Position numbers and translations under genes: made by a program
The notes under the pieces: model-generated
The model's database searches: none
What the model was told of the DNA's origin: nothing
Seen by the model: the letters and a program-made list of their open reading frames with translations, nothing else
Part shown: positions 45,292-55,689 of the stretch, piece by piece
Layout of the letters: the number at the start of each line of letters is the position of its first letter
How positions within the stretch are numbered: position 1 is the first letter of the stretch
Assembly: GCA_037179335.1 (NCBI GenBank)
Contig: JAKZHN010000006.1
Span: 1,550,001 to 1,614,000 of the forward strand
Reading direction: 5' to 3'
Length of the DNA: 64,000 nt
Origin: Cyclaneusma minus
Taxonomy: Eukaryota > Ascomycota > Leotiomycetes > Marthamycetales > Marthamycetaceae

Positions 45292-48200
45292 ATGCGTGGA
45301 CGTCAATTGATTAGAGTGAGTTGTTTCTTGTGGTTTATGTGAAGAGACATGCCTACTAATGCACAATAGGAGGCTCAAAACCCTTCGATTTGCGCTTTCT
45401 GCGCTCATCGTATGGGCGCCACTCGAGCTCCATCGCATGTCCAACGTCGATTCCTCCAGTCCTCGAAGCCGCTTTCGAAACCTCCCGGCGAAGCAGCCGC
45501 CGCCGACTCGAAACCAGCAGGTTCAGGAGGATGGGGCAGTTCCTTCGGTTCCTCATCGACGGCCGCCAAACCAGCCAGCGGCGGTGGTGGCGGCTGGGGT
45601 TCAACATTCGGCGCAAAAAAGGCATCAGATGCCGCTGATTCTATAGAAGATCTGTTGACACCAGAGGAACGGCGCACGAGAGAATTGATGAAGCAGAGAC
45701 AGGAGGAAGAAAAAAAGGAGGCTGAGAGAAGAGCTCAGGAAGTCATGCCGGATTATCAGATTGGACAGATTCGGAGACCTGGTGTGAGGGTGAGGGGCTC
45801 GGGTCCGGAGGCGACGAGAGAGGGGAGGCCGCTTCCTTCGGGGAAACCGCAGGTTCCGGTGCGGAAGCATGAAGTGGCGGGTAGTCGGTTTCAAGCTCAG
45901 CAGGCGGCGATTTCACGACGACAACAAGCTGCTGAAGCCCGGAATAGGGGGAATGAAACGCGAGGCAGGGGACATCGTGTCATTGATCTCGGTGGTTCCA
46001 GTCAGAGTAACGAGGCGAGAGGCGGACAGCCTGTGGGTAGCACCGGTGGCTTGGGAAGTCTTGGTCAGGGTAATGTTGCAAGTGTTCAAGATGGTCGCCA
46101 ACAGGCTGCTCAACCACCGGCGGGCGACAGTGCGGCACAACGCAAAACCCCTTTCAGTAGCTCCGATGGTTTGAGAGGTCTCGGCCAGGGCAATGTTAGA
46201 GAGGCTCAAGATCGTCCACAACAGGCTACTGAACCATCGGCGGGCGACATTGCGGCACAGGCCAGAACCCCGCTCAGTGGCTCCGATGGCTTTGGTGGTT
46301 CTAATCAAATTGGTAGCGGTCTGGGTCAACCACAAGCTACGGATGCACAAGTGAGCGAGAACAAGGCACCAGAAAGAGGAGCTGCAGGTGGCTGGGGTGG
46401 CTGGGGCAACTTCAGTGCTGCCCGCAAGGACGACGATGAATGGGATAAATTTGAACAAGCTGCACTCGCCAAGGAACGAGCCAGAAGGGCTCTCGACAGC
46501 TCCGGTGGCCTCGATGCTTCCAACCAGGAAAACGGCGGATGGGGCCAATTGAAGCGCCGCACTCAGGAACAGCGTCAAGATGTTGCTCCGCAGCAAAAGG
46601 AGGAACCGGCGCAGATGCCAGCGAACCCCACTGAACGTCAAGGATTTGTAGGATTATCAAATCATCCTAGCAGAAGAACCACTCCTCTGTTCAGACATAC
46701 CCCTCTCGATGGACCCTCGCCAATTGAAGCAAGGTCGGATAGAGGGCTAATTATCAAAAGGATCGAAAGAACCTTCGTCGACCCTCCAAAAGAAGAAACG
46801 CCAAGAGAACAGGCCATGGGACGCAGTGCAGGTCAAGGCGGGTACGGCGACGTTGCCCGTCCCCCGCCTACGCCAACTTGGCGCGCGCCTACGCGTGCCA
46901 ACATGTCACGCAGCATTTTTGCCCCTATGAAGAACCCGCCAACCATTGAAGCAGGTGACGAGGCGTATGAGCGATACGAGGAGAACGTGAAAGCCCTTGC
47001 TGCTCGCTTTGGCACCGACGAGACAGGAGTCAAGCCGCCCCCTGTTGAGCAGACTGCCGTGAGGGCAGATCTAGTCTCTTCACAACCAATCTCTGCTTCC
47101 CAGAAATTCGAGATTAGACCTACCAAACGATTTGAGAGAAAGGCAAAGGAAAAGGACGAGGAAGAGATCATAGAGGAAATCGAAGTGCCAGTTCGTGGAC
47201 GACGTGGGAGATCCTCTAGACTGGAATCAAACGAAGATTCTTTCAGAGGCAGAGATAGAGACAAGCTTAAACGTCGTGGTCTATTCCGCCGCACTGACGA
47301 GGAAGAGGAAGAGAACGACGAAGCGTTGGCAAGAGCTGAGCGAAAGAGGGCAAGAAAGGCTGCAAAGGCCGCTAAGACTGCCGCCAAGCCTACGCCGATC
47401 CTGCTTCCTGAATATGTCAGTGTCTCGAACTTGGCAACTGCTCTGAAAGTCCGACTCGAAGACTTCCTTGTGAAGATGGAAGAGCTTGGATTCGAGGGAA
47501 CTAGTAGTGATCACATCTTGAACTCGGAGAATGCTGGTCTTATTGCTCAGGAATACAACTTTGAGCCATTGGTAGATAGGGGGGCTACTGATGATCTCAA
47601 GGCTCAACCTGCACCAGAGGATGTCTCGAGTCTTCCACCGAGACCACCTGTTGTTACGATCATGGGACACGTTGACCACGGCAAAACTACGATCCTCGAC
47701 TGGCTACGCAAGTCATCAGTCGCAGCAGGCGAACATGGTGGAATCACCCAACACATAGGAGCCTTCTCCGTCCCCATGCCCTCCGGCAAAATCATCACCT
47801 TCCTGGACACCCCTGGCCACGCCGCCTTTCTTAGCATGCGTCAGCGCGGCGCCAACGTCACCGATATCGTCATCTTGGTAGTAGCAGCCGATGACAGCGT
47901 CAAGCCGCAAACCATTGAAGCCATCAACCACGCCAAGTCTGCCAAAGTCCCCATCATTGTCGCCATCAACAAGATCGACAAAGAAGAAGCCGATATTGAT
48001 CGCGTGAAGCAAGACTTGGCGCGCCACAATGTCGAGATTGAAGACTACGGTGGTGATACGCAGGTTGTGTGTGTTTCTGGAAAGACGGGACAGGGTATGG
48101 AGAGTCTTGAAGAAGCAGCTGTTACCTTGAGCGAGATCTTGGATATGCGCGCACCCGTTGATGGACCGGCTGAGGGATGGGTCATCGAGGCCAGTATCAA

Positions 48201-49340
48201 GAGTGCCGGCAAGGTAGCTACAGTCCTAGTCAGACGCGGTACTATGCGTCCAGGCGACTACGTCGTAGCTGGACAGACCTGGGGTCGCATCCGCGTGCTC
48301 CGCAACGAAGCAGGCGTAGCCATCGACTCCGCCGGCCCTGGCACACCAGTCCAAGTTGACGGCTGGCGCGAGCAGCCCGCCGCCGGCGACGAAGTCCTCC
48401 AAGCCCCCGATGAAGCAAAAGCCAAAACTGTCATCGAATACCGCCACGAAAAGAAAGAGCGTGATCGTCTTGCTGAGGATATGGAAGCTATCAACCTCTT
48501 CCGTCGCGAGGAACATGATAAGCGCGAGACTGAGAAGAAAGAGGCTGAAGCGCTTGAAGCTGGCGAAGAAGCTAGCGCGAAAACTGATGAGGCCGAGCAC
48601 GGCCCCAAACACGTTCCTTTTATCATCAAAGCAGACGTATCCGGCTCAGTCGAAGCAGTCGTCGACAGCATATCCTCCCTCGGCAACTCCGAAGTACGCG
48701 CCCAAATCCTACGTGCCGGCGTAGGTCAAATCGCCGAATTCGACGTCGAGCATGCCGCAGCTGCCAAGGGCCACATCATCAATTTCAACACCGCCGTGAA
48801 TCCTAGCGTGCAACGCATGGCAGATTTCCTGGGCGTGAAGATCTTGGATCATAATATTATTTATCGGCTTGTGGATGAAGTGAGGGCGAAGCTGAGCGAG
48901 GAACTGCCGCCGTTGGTTAGTTCCAGGGTGCTGGGTGAGGCGGAGGTGGCGGAGATTTTTAGGATTACGATTAAGGGACGGCAGACGAAACCGGTTGCGG
49001 GGTGCAGGGTGAAGAACGGGGTTGTGGGGAAGAATGAGAGAGTTAGGGTGCTGAGGGATGGGGAGAAGGTTTTTGATGGTATGTTGTGGTCCTTTCTTTC
49101 GCATTATGCTGCCAGTTGCCACTTTGGGTGCTTGAAGGGGTCTGGGGAGGGTTGATGATATGTGTGTTTTGCTGACTTGTGGAACTAGGTAATCTTGACT
49201 CGCTGAAGCAGGTTAAGAAGGATGTTATGGAGATGAAGAAGGGGCAGGAGTGTGGGATGGGCTTTGATGGCTGGGATGACTTCCAGGTTGGGGATCAGAT
49301 TCAGTCGTATCAGGAGATCCGTGAGAAGCGCTACCTGTAA
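45292..49340 (+). CDS. Mitochondrial translation initiation factor IF-2
   Basis: Exons are 45292-45315, 45370-49078 and 49189-49340. Frame and codon totals agree (1294 residues). The 24-bp first exon encodes MRGRQLIR, the start of a basic, Ser/Ala-rich presequence-like N-terminus. Residues ~60-560 are low-complexity and charged, with a GLGQGN-Q-ATEPSAGD repeat near 195-275, and contain a KRKARK-like basic patch. The IF2_N-like segment is followed by the GTPase domain: GHVDHGKTT (~768-776), DTPGHAAF, NKID, SGKTGQGM. Then come domain II, the long helical linker, domain III (FIIKADVSGSVEAV) and C-terminal domain IV, ending FQVGDQIQSYQEIREKRYL as in bacterial-type IF-2. The factor brings initiator tRNA to the mitochondrial small ribosomal subunit and drives subunit joining by GTP hydrolysis. 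All key motifs are present. The N-terminal extension is longer than in yeast Ifm1. Confidence 0.95.
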
Positions 49341-49384
49341 ATCTAGGACAGTGGTGCATCCTCCTGACCCCCTCTCCCACCCCC

Positions 49385-49459
49385 GGTACGCCCCGGGCCT
49401 TCCAGAGACCCAAAGCTGATGCTCTGGAATCGGATGCACTACCTCTGCGCCAAGTGTTC
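49385..49459 (-). pseudogene. tRNA-Trp relic
   Basis: Minus strand GAACACTTGGCGCAG, then GGTAGTGCATCCGATTCCAG and an intron-like GCATCAGCTTTGGGTC align with the intact tRNA-Trp at 50076. The T arm is altered, and no 3' acceptor strand complementary to GAACACT follows. So it is a non-functional copy, in inverted orientation, 45 bp after the IF-2 stop codon. Confidence 0.65.
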
Positions 49460-50075
49460 TTGTTAGCACTACTGTGCTAATCATTGATAGAGGAAATGGT
49501 GGAAATTAGATAGCACAGAAGCAAGGCATAGGGTGGAGTTTGCAGGCGCGTTTCAGGGCGCATAGATTGTACTATATATGGTGGTTTTCTGTGTACATAC
49601 ATCATGGGATGGTAGACTCGACTCTCCAATACACAGGTAAAGAAAACGTTTAGCCCTGCTGCTTCTTTGAGATGGATGTCAAGAAATCGAAGTGATTGGA
49701 AGAGTATCAAGGGATTGGGGGAAATCCGAGTGATCGGGAGGAATATGAGTGACTGGGGGATTATCCAAGTGATCAGGAGTATGCAGACATCCCCAAGCCT
49801 TGTTCTTTTCTCCTGGATGCTCGTGCTGATCTCGCAGTCGAGGGAGCCGTACCTTAGTCTAAGTCGTGCCTTCCCAAAACTCCTTGCCAAGGCCCATCCA
49901 GCCGTCCCGGCACGCAGTAGGCAAACAGGGAAGGAGCAAACCTCGTCTCTTTCCACCGCCTCACTTTTCATCACCTTGTGGCTTGTTTGTCTCCGCAGCC
50001 CTGAGCAGATGGCCCATATCTATCCAAACATGTAACTGACTTCCATCAATTCCTTGGCACAGTAGTGCTAGAAAA
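49460..50075. other. Intergenic between two tRNA-Trp sequences
   Basis: Holds repeat cluster F. A minus-strand frame (49477-49974) lacks an ATG-led motif-bearing product and is not called. Confidence 0.4.
49678..49785. repeat. 19-bp repeat, cluster F (5 units)
   Basis: Units AGTGATTGGAAGAGTATCA, AGGGATTGGGGGAAATCCG, AGTGATCGGGAGGAATATG, AGTGACTGGGGGATTATCC, AGTGATCAGGAGTATGCAG in 19-20-bp phase. Confidence 0.7.
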
Positions 50076-50164
50076 GAACTGTTGGCGCAGTGGTAGCGCA
50101 TCCGATTCCAGAGCAGCAGCTTTGAGTCTCCGGAAGGCCGTCCGTTCAATCCGGGCACAGTTCA
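50076..50164 (+). tRNA. tRNA-Trp (CCA) with short intron
   Basis: Acceptor GAACTGT pairs perfectly with ACAGTTC. D stem GCGC/GCGC, loop AGTGGTA. Anticodon CCA at 50108-50110 within TTCCAGA. An intron of about 16 nt follows the anticodon loop purine (about 50112-50127). The 3' anticodon stem is CCGGA (one mismatch to TCCGA). The T arm GTCCG/CGGGC encloses TTCAATC. Discriminator A. An intron directly 3' of the anticodon is the standard place for nuclear tRNA introns. The anticodon identity depends on reading T33 before CCA, which is the only reading that keeps a seven-base loop. Confidence 0.85.
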
Positions 50165-50166
50165 AG

Positions 50167-50176
50167 TTTTTTTTTT
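50167..50176 (+). terminator. Pol III terminator of tRNA-Trp
   Basis: Run of ten T two bases after the tRNA 3' end. Confidence 0.85.
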
Positions 50177-50524
50177 GCTGATTTTGCTTTTTGAGATGGT
50201 TGTTTGCTTTTGGGTTGAGATGAGGCGACGGTTTGGGGGGCTGGTGTGGTGGATGGGGATTGACAGGCACTCCTCTGAGCTTCGTCGACTGCGCTACCTG
50301 GAACATGGCTTCCCATAGAAATAGCTGATTGGTTGCTCTATGCTTGAAGGCGGTAAGACGGAGGTTTTGTCAGCCGCGGGATCTGTTGTAGTTAGGGATC
50401 CTCTTGACCTTGTTGTTGTCGACCCCGTAAGTCGCCATCTGGGAAACCGCCGACACAGCGTGCAATTGGAGTCTGGTTTTTCTAACTGCAATGTATCCGA
50501 AGAATTAGGAGAAAGAAAGAGTTA

Positions 50525-50640
50525 GAAACAGCTCGAGTAATTGAAAGAAAACCAAGTGACTAGGGGAGCCTCGAGTGATTTCTAAGATTCCAACTAGTTG
50601 AAGAATAAAGAATTGAAATGATTGGAAGTCTTGCAGTGAA
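50525..50640. repeat. 19-bp repeat, cluster G (degenerate, 4-5 units)
   Basis: Includes GAGTAATTGAAAGAAAACC, AAGTGACTAGGGGAGCCTCG, AGTGATTTCTAAGATTCC and AAATGATTGGAAGTCTTGC. Confidence 0.45.
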
Positions 50641-51235
50641 TGACTACGCAGCTACGACCTCTTCCACCGATCCACTCGGGCTATAAAGAATGTATACCAA
50701 TTCTCAGATTTCCTTCTATGCCGATAACCCGTCCGAGTCTTACAAGTTACAGCCCTTCAACCATATCTTCAGAGCACCTCGGACGGCACCACCCGCCATT
50801 TCTTCAGAGTCTCGACCTGTCAAGGCCAGGCAAGCTCTGCATAATGATTCTCCTTGTCAAGGATTTTCAAAGCTGGTTCATCTCCATGGCAATTTGTCAC
50901 CATTAGACTTGGAGTTTGAAGAGGTAGTCCCGGGATGGAGGGGTGTCAAGCCTGCTATATCAGGCATCAGCACTAGCTCTCTTGATTAGCCTTTGTTAGT
51001 GCCGTTACCTGCTCCATAAGAGCAGGTCATTATCTAGCCCTAATGCAAGCACAAACATCCCTCAACTACTATAGTTGGCAGAACAGGACATCAAATCATC
51101 CGCAAGTCAGAGTGTAGCAACAATATGAAATTCAATAGCAGCCCATTCTTTACTCGTCAGATTCCACGCCGACTCCCTTGAACGAAGTATCATGCTCTTG
51201 CGAAGACTTCAAGTCAACACTACTCATCCAGACGG
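50641..51235. other. Intergenic, no supported gene
   Basis: A 99-residue frame from ATG 50690 has no motif and poor context (a TATAAA-like string ends only three bases upstream). The right part is the 3' flank of the gene at 51236. Confidence 0.35.
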
Positions 51236-52447
51236 CTAATCTTCAGGATGCTCTTTCTTCACCTCTGTCTCGCCAGTATCATTCTCCAATACATGGGATC
51301 CAGACGGCTCACCGTCAAGACCCTCCCTCTTCACTCTGAGCTCGACGGAATCATCCTCAGGATGCTCCCTCTTTAGCTTCATTTCGCCGGCATCATCAAG
51401 AGGCTCTATCTTCACCCTTACTGCGCCGGGCAGCATCCTCAAGATGCTCTCAGCCTCTCTCGTTACCATCATAATCATCTCGTCAGCATCATTCTTTAGT
51501 TCAACGAATATCTTCTTCTCTGGTTCCGCTCCCGCAATCGCTTTCTCAATCGCTTTATCCGTGGCGTTTCCGAGCAGGCAGCCTCCAGTATAGTCTTCGA
51601 AATTTCGATCAAGCACATGGAACACATTGCGCAGCAGTGTATGGTTCCGAATAGCTTGTTGCACTGCTGTCGAGGGCTGCAACCTGCTGTCCTCAAGAAG
51701 TAGCTCCCAGGTTCCAATAGGAGCACCCGGTGCTCTGTCGGGAATTGCTTTCATCTCTCTACAATCGACAGGTGGCTCCAAACTGGCAGTGAATTCCTTG
51801 TCCAATACTTCGTCGACAATTTGATGCCAAGGCCTGAGTGATTGTTCGGCAAGGTCACCGTGGAAGGAGGCCCAGCCTCTGCGTGCAGCAAGATCCAAAA
51901 GCTGCACATCGTCGATTCCACCCAGACGGATTCCGGTCTTCTTGTAAATAAGAGCAGCGATTCTGGTGACATCGAAACAGAGCTTCGTGAGATGAGACAC
52001 TTCCAGGATGAATCTGAGGTCCCGGTCCGAGTCGTATTCATCTTGTTTGAATTCTTCGGGCAGTGGAAAAACGGCATCCATACCCAGACTTTGGACATCG
52101 ATGACGAAGGTCAAATCGCCCAGATTGGGGTATTGATTGGGGTACGGCGCTTTCTCGGAATGGGAAAATCGGAGGACGATGGACGAGATACCAGCGTTCC
52201 CGTCTGTACGATCTTCCACGACGTCGACATACATGTGTAATACCATCATGACTAATTGTCTCTTAACCAAACTGAGAAACATTTCGAGGGCATTCATCGA
52301 ATCCACAAGCACGATCGTATCGTGGCATAGCTTGGCGTCTTCCAGAGCCATAGCGACGATGCGTTTTGTTTCGGTCGCAAATAGCGAGGAATACCGAGTC
52401 TGGAAATCATGAAAAAACATGCGGCGTTTATGTAGAATCAAAAGCAT
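51236..52447 (-). CDS. RNase D-like (3'-5' exonuclease fold) protein with SUMO-type tail
   Basis: About 403 residues from the first in-frame ATG (near 52447; an ATG near 52420, MFFHDFQ, is an alternative). The section VLVDSMNALEMF, then YVDVVEDR, TFVIDVQSLGMDAVF, LTKLCFDV and GIRLGGIDDVQLLDLAARR follows the order of fungal 3'-5' exonuclease-domain proteins. Two expected acidic positions look changed: the first motif is DVVE instead of D-x-E, and the second is FDVTRIAAL where the family usually has Asn-Asp after the Val-Arg. So activity is doubtful. The C-terminal 60 residues hold four psi-K-x-E motifs (VKIE, LKRE, VKRE, VKKE), two followed by HPED. Single exon. The family call is by remembered pattern. 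Confidence 0.55.
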   Translation of the reverse strand: MLLILHKRRMFFHDFQTRYSSLFATETKRIVAMALEDAKLCHDTIVLVDSMNALEMFLSLVKRQLVMMVLHMYVDVVEDRTDGNAGISSIVLRFSHSEKAPYPNQYPNLGDLTFVIDVQSLGMDAVFPLPEEFKQDEYDSDRDLRFILEVSHLTKLCFDVTRIAALIYKKTGIRLGGIDDVQLLDLAARRGWASFHGDLAEQSLRPWHQIVDEVLDKEFTASLEPPVDCREMKAIPDRAPGAPIGTWELLLEDSRLQPSTAVQQAIRNHTLLRNVFHVLDRNFEDYTGGCLLGNATDKAIEKAIAGAEPEKKIFVELKNDADEMIMMVTREAESILRMLPGAVRVKIEPLDDAGEMKLKREHPEDDSVELRVKREGLDGEPSGSHVLENDTGETEVKKEHPED

Positions 52448-52572
52448 GTATTGAATGAGAATCAATCGCGGAACTATATCTTTGACACCCCAAAGCAAAT
52501 GCCAACTGCAGCTGTGCCAGGAAACTCATGAATTAATTCTCAAGTCCACCCCAATACCACCGCACTCGCCCC

Positions 52573-53561
52573 CTACAAATACTTTCCAAAAAACTCAGCA
52601 ACCATCTCATACCCTCTTTGGAAATTCTTCAACTCCACCTCATTCTCCAAATCCGCCCTCGCAGCCATCCATCCATGCATACTCTCACCAAACGTCTCGA
52701 CCACACCAGCAGTCTTTCGCTCCTTATTCTCAAGAATTTTCTTGCACTCCGCCACCACATCCGCAGGCTCATCTTTGGAAGCCAGAATGATGTGTGGAAT
52801 TGTGATCTTCTTAGCCTCTTCAGCATTGAGCTGTCCAGGATGAGCCTGTCCCGAGACTTTCCAGGGCGTGTCTTCATCACTGGTGATAGCCATCATCTTT
52901 CCGCCCCAGCAGTAGCCTAGAGCACCAAAGTTGTCGTCGACGCTGGGGTATTTGGATTTTGTCTCGGCGACGATTTTTCGGAGGGGCTCGATGTTGGCTT
53001 GGAAGTTGCCGGTGGTGGAGATCCAGTGGGTGAAGGCCTGGGGATGTTAGTGATCTTGTACACCTTTTAATGATTGAGTGTTTGAAATTCCAAAAGACTG
53101 AAAGATACCTTCATGCATTCGACTCAAGAAAGAAGTGTTGGATAGTAAATATTGCGAATGACGAAGTGTCAATACTCACTGCCTTCTTCTCCTCATTGTC
53201 GATGGGAATCCACTCTTTCTTGACATTCACGCCTCTGAAGAAATCGGGGACAACGACTAGAGCGTTGAGAGCAGTCGCGAGCATGTCGGCACCCTGGAGT
53301 AGCTGAGGAGAATAACCCATTGCATCGTAGGTAGAGACCACAGCTTTGGTGGCGTCTTTGGGGCCAGTGATGTCTTTGCATCAGTCAGTCATAGAAGTAG
53401 AAAACATGATGGCATTCGTGATGAGGGGCAATTTGGGGAAGAACTGGCGTCGACTTACAGACTTTCATGTCACCAAGCATGGTAACATATTCGCCCTTTT
53501 GAGCGTAGTCCTTGGCGACGACTACTGGTAGACACTGGCATGCTTTGCTGTGGCTTTCCAT
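52573..53561 (-). CDS. Dienelactone hydrolase family protein, 3 exons
   Basis: Exons are 53561-53459, 53373-53180 and 53037-52573, total 253 residues with all junctions in frame (donors GTAAGT and GTGAGT). The start MESHSKACQCLPVV matches the usual fungal N-terminus; an upstream in-frame ATG would add six residues. Further motifs: GADMLATALNALVVVPDFFRG (about 60-80), nucleophile Cys ~142 in GYCWGGKM, acidic residue region ASKDEPAD, catalytic His in MHGWMAARADL. Relatives hydrolyse dienelactones or related cyclic esters in the cytosol, but many fungal members have no known substrate. Also clear is the conserved DFFRG loop. No signal peptide. Confidence 0.88.
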
Positions 53562-54548
53562 CTTGGAAATTGAAGCCAAGCCCGAGAGATGTGATGATAA
53601 GGTCTAAGAGGGCAACGGTCAGTCATATATCCTTGATCTTATCTTCCGAGGACCTACGGACTCTGAAATATAATTTCAAGAATCAAGGTTCAACCGAGTG
53701 AAGGTCAAGGAAGAGGATTTCCTGTGTATGTGGTGAACTGTCTTTGTCTTGGGACTGGAATAAGAATTCGAAGGTCGTGACTTCTGAACCTTCCCTTGTG
53801 GCCAAGAAACTCTGATACGATCAATGCTCAAGTTCTCAATTATATATTTCATTCTCAGGGGCCCGTAGTCTCTTGCGGAGTTAAGATGTCGTTCGCAGTG
53901 GGTTTGAGTTATTTCCGGTAGCACAAACTCCAACCAATCAACTCCGGTCGGAATCTGGTGACCGTCTAACTCTATACCCACATTGAGACTAGCAGCAGCC
54001 AGCGGGGTGTCCGTGCGTATGACGTTCGGAAGTTCGGATGCTATGTGGTGTTTTGTTTTTCCACTTTCCAATGCGGAAGGTACCATAGACAATGTCAACA
54101 TGAGGAGTCTCAACAAATCTGGATCTGCGCGGGAGTATCAACAAATATGAGAGAGGACTCGGATTGACGCGGACAGTAGCATTAGGGATTCAGGGCTCGA
54201 TTATCGCTCTGGTGAGTGAGCCGTCCTCGGAGAAGTATATTGCGTGATCTGACTTCAGCCTTTCAGGTGACTGACATGGTTCCAAGTCATCGATATACTC
54301 CGAACTCGCTTAACGTTCACTCTGGCCTACCGTTGGCATCCCGATGCAGACTTGGACAGACTAGAAGCGGTAGACTACCCAGTATCACTATCAGGGACAT
54401 CCTCCTGAGTCGTGAATTTGAAGGACTGCGATACTATCGCCAGCATAAGTGTCAAGTCCGGGTCAGACTACGACCCCTTCAAGACATTCTTCATTTCACA
54501 TGACAAGACAATCGATGAACTACTCGTGACCGAAAAGGCCAGGACATC
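53562..54548. other. Intergenic, no supported gene
   Basis: Divergent flank of the dienelactone hydrolase and polysaccharide deacetylase genes. A minus-strand frame (ATG near 54101, 141 residues) and a plus-strand frame (54216-54503, GTG start) show no motifs. Confidence 0.35.
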
Positions 54549-55343
54549 ATGTCCACCTTACTTCTACTCCTCCTTCTACTCATCTTCCTGATCCTCCTTC
54601 CCGTTCTCCTAATTTACAAACCCCCACACCTCCTCATCCGCTACGTCCAATACCTCCATCCCACCGTCCTCTTCCACGTCCCCACAGCATCCAAAATCCT
54701 AGCCCTCACAATCGACGACGGCCCCTCCAATCAAACATCCGCCATCGCCAGCGTCCTCGCCGCCCACAATGCCACAGCAACATTCTTCATCATCGGCTCC
54801 CACATCACCCCCTCCACCATCCCCATCCTCCAAACCCTCGTGCGCAACGGCAACGAACTCGCCAACCACGCCATGTACGACTCACCCTCCATTTCGCTCT
54901 CCCAATCCGAGCTCGTAACCCAAATCTCGCATACCCAATCAATCATTGATTCGATCTACGAATCCGTGACCGCAAATTCAAAGCATTTTTCTTCCAATTC
55001 CAGCGAGAACCAAGAGAAACTGGAAGGTCCGAAGTACTTTCGTCCCGCGTCAGGGTTTTTTAATGAGAGTATGAAAGAGACGGTGGATACGATGGGGTTT
55101 AAGTTGGTGCTGGGGAGCGTGTATCCGCATGATCCGCAGGTACCGTGGTGGAGGATGAATGCGTGGCATGTGTTGAGTGGTGTGAGGGAGGGGAGTGTGA
55201 TTATTTGCCATGATGGGGATGGGAGGAATTGGACGGTGCCGATGCTGAATAGGGTGTTGCCGGAGTTGAAAAGAAGGGGCTGGAGAGTTGTGAGTTTGAC
55301 GGAGCTATTGAAAGAGAGTGGAAAGGTGGCCCTAAGAGCCTGA
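54549..55343 (+). CDS. Polysaccharide deacetylase (NodB domain), membrane-anchored
   Basis: Single exon, 264 residues. The first 23 residues are a Leu-rich hydrophobic stretch (LLLLLLLLIFLILLPVLLIY), a signal anchor, so the enzyme domain faces the secretory lumen or outside. NodB motifs: LTIDDGPS (catalytic and metal Asp, ~52-59), TFFIIGSH, ELANHAMYDSPS (metal His; the fourth residue after it is Asp, not the more common His), YFRPASGFF, and SVIICHDGDGRNW near the C-terminus. Members remove N-acetyl groups from chitin-like glycans or O-acetyl groups from other polysaccharides; the exact substrate is not visible. Codon use shifts from C-ending to G/T-ending codons midway. Two potential N-glycosylation sites sit in the Ser/Asn-rich loop (~150). 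Confidence 0.88.
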   Translation: MSTLLLLLLLLIFLILLPVLLIYKPPHLLIRYVQYLHPTVLFHVPTASKILALTIDDGPSNQTSAIASVLAAHNATATFFIIGSHITPSTIPILQTLVRNGNELANHAMYDSPSISLSQSELVTQISHTQSIIDSIYESVTANSKHFSSNSSENQEKLEGPKYFRPASGFFNESMKETVDTMGFKLVLGSVYPHDPQVPWWRMNAWHVLSGVREGSVIICHDGDGRNWTVPMLNRVLPELKRRGWRVVSLTELLKESGKVALRA

Positions 55344-55689
55344 GGTAGTTACTGACACAGAGTGCGAAGAGATAGATAAGTCCATAAAGCTCTACCATCC
55401 ACTCAGCTGAGAGCGGACCAAGATCAGGAAATTAAGAACATATTTAACTAACAGTGACAGTACTGAAATGGGTGGAGAGAAGAATGACGATAATGAGGAA
55501 AAATGTATAAGTACAGGGCCACATATACGGAAAGAAATCACAGCCACACTGCGCGCGAACCACAGCATCCCTAGCCACAACACCTGACTTTCGGCCACTC
55601 CCATGACCATCCACGTGATAGCAGAGAATCCCCGCGACACTATCCGGTACCAAATTCACTCGCAAGTCTTTTAACACGTCTTTTCTTCT
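55344..55689. other. Intergenic between convergent genes
   Basis: 346 bp, the 3' flanks of the deacetylase and of the long gene at 55690. No feature seen. Confidence 0.5.

Noticed and set aside
50690..50989. 99-residue plus-strand frame
   Set aside because: No domain or intron evidence; the TATA-like string is too close to the ATG to be its promoter.
53676..54116. Minus-strand frame of ~141 residues between two genes
   Set aside because: No motif, no paralogue, lies in the short divergent flank of two well-supported genes.
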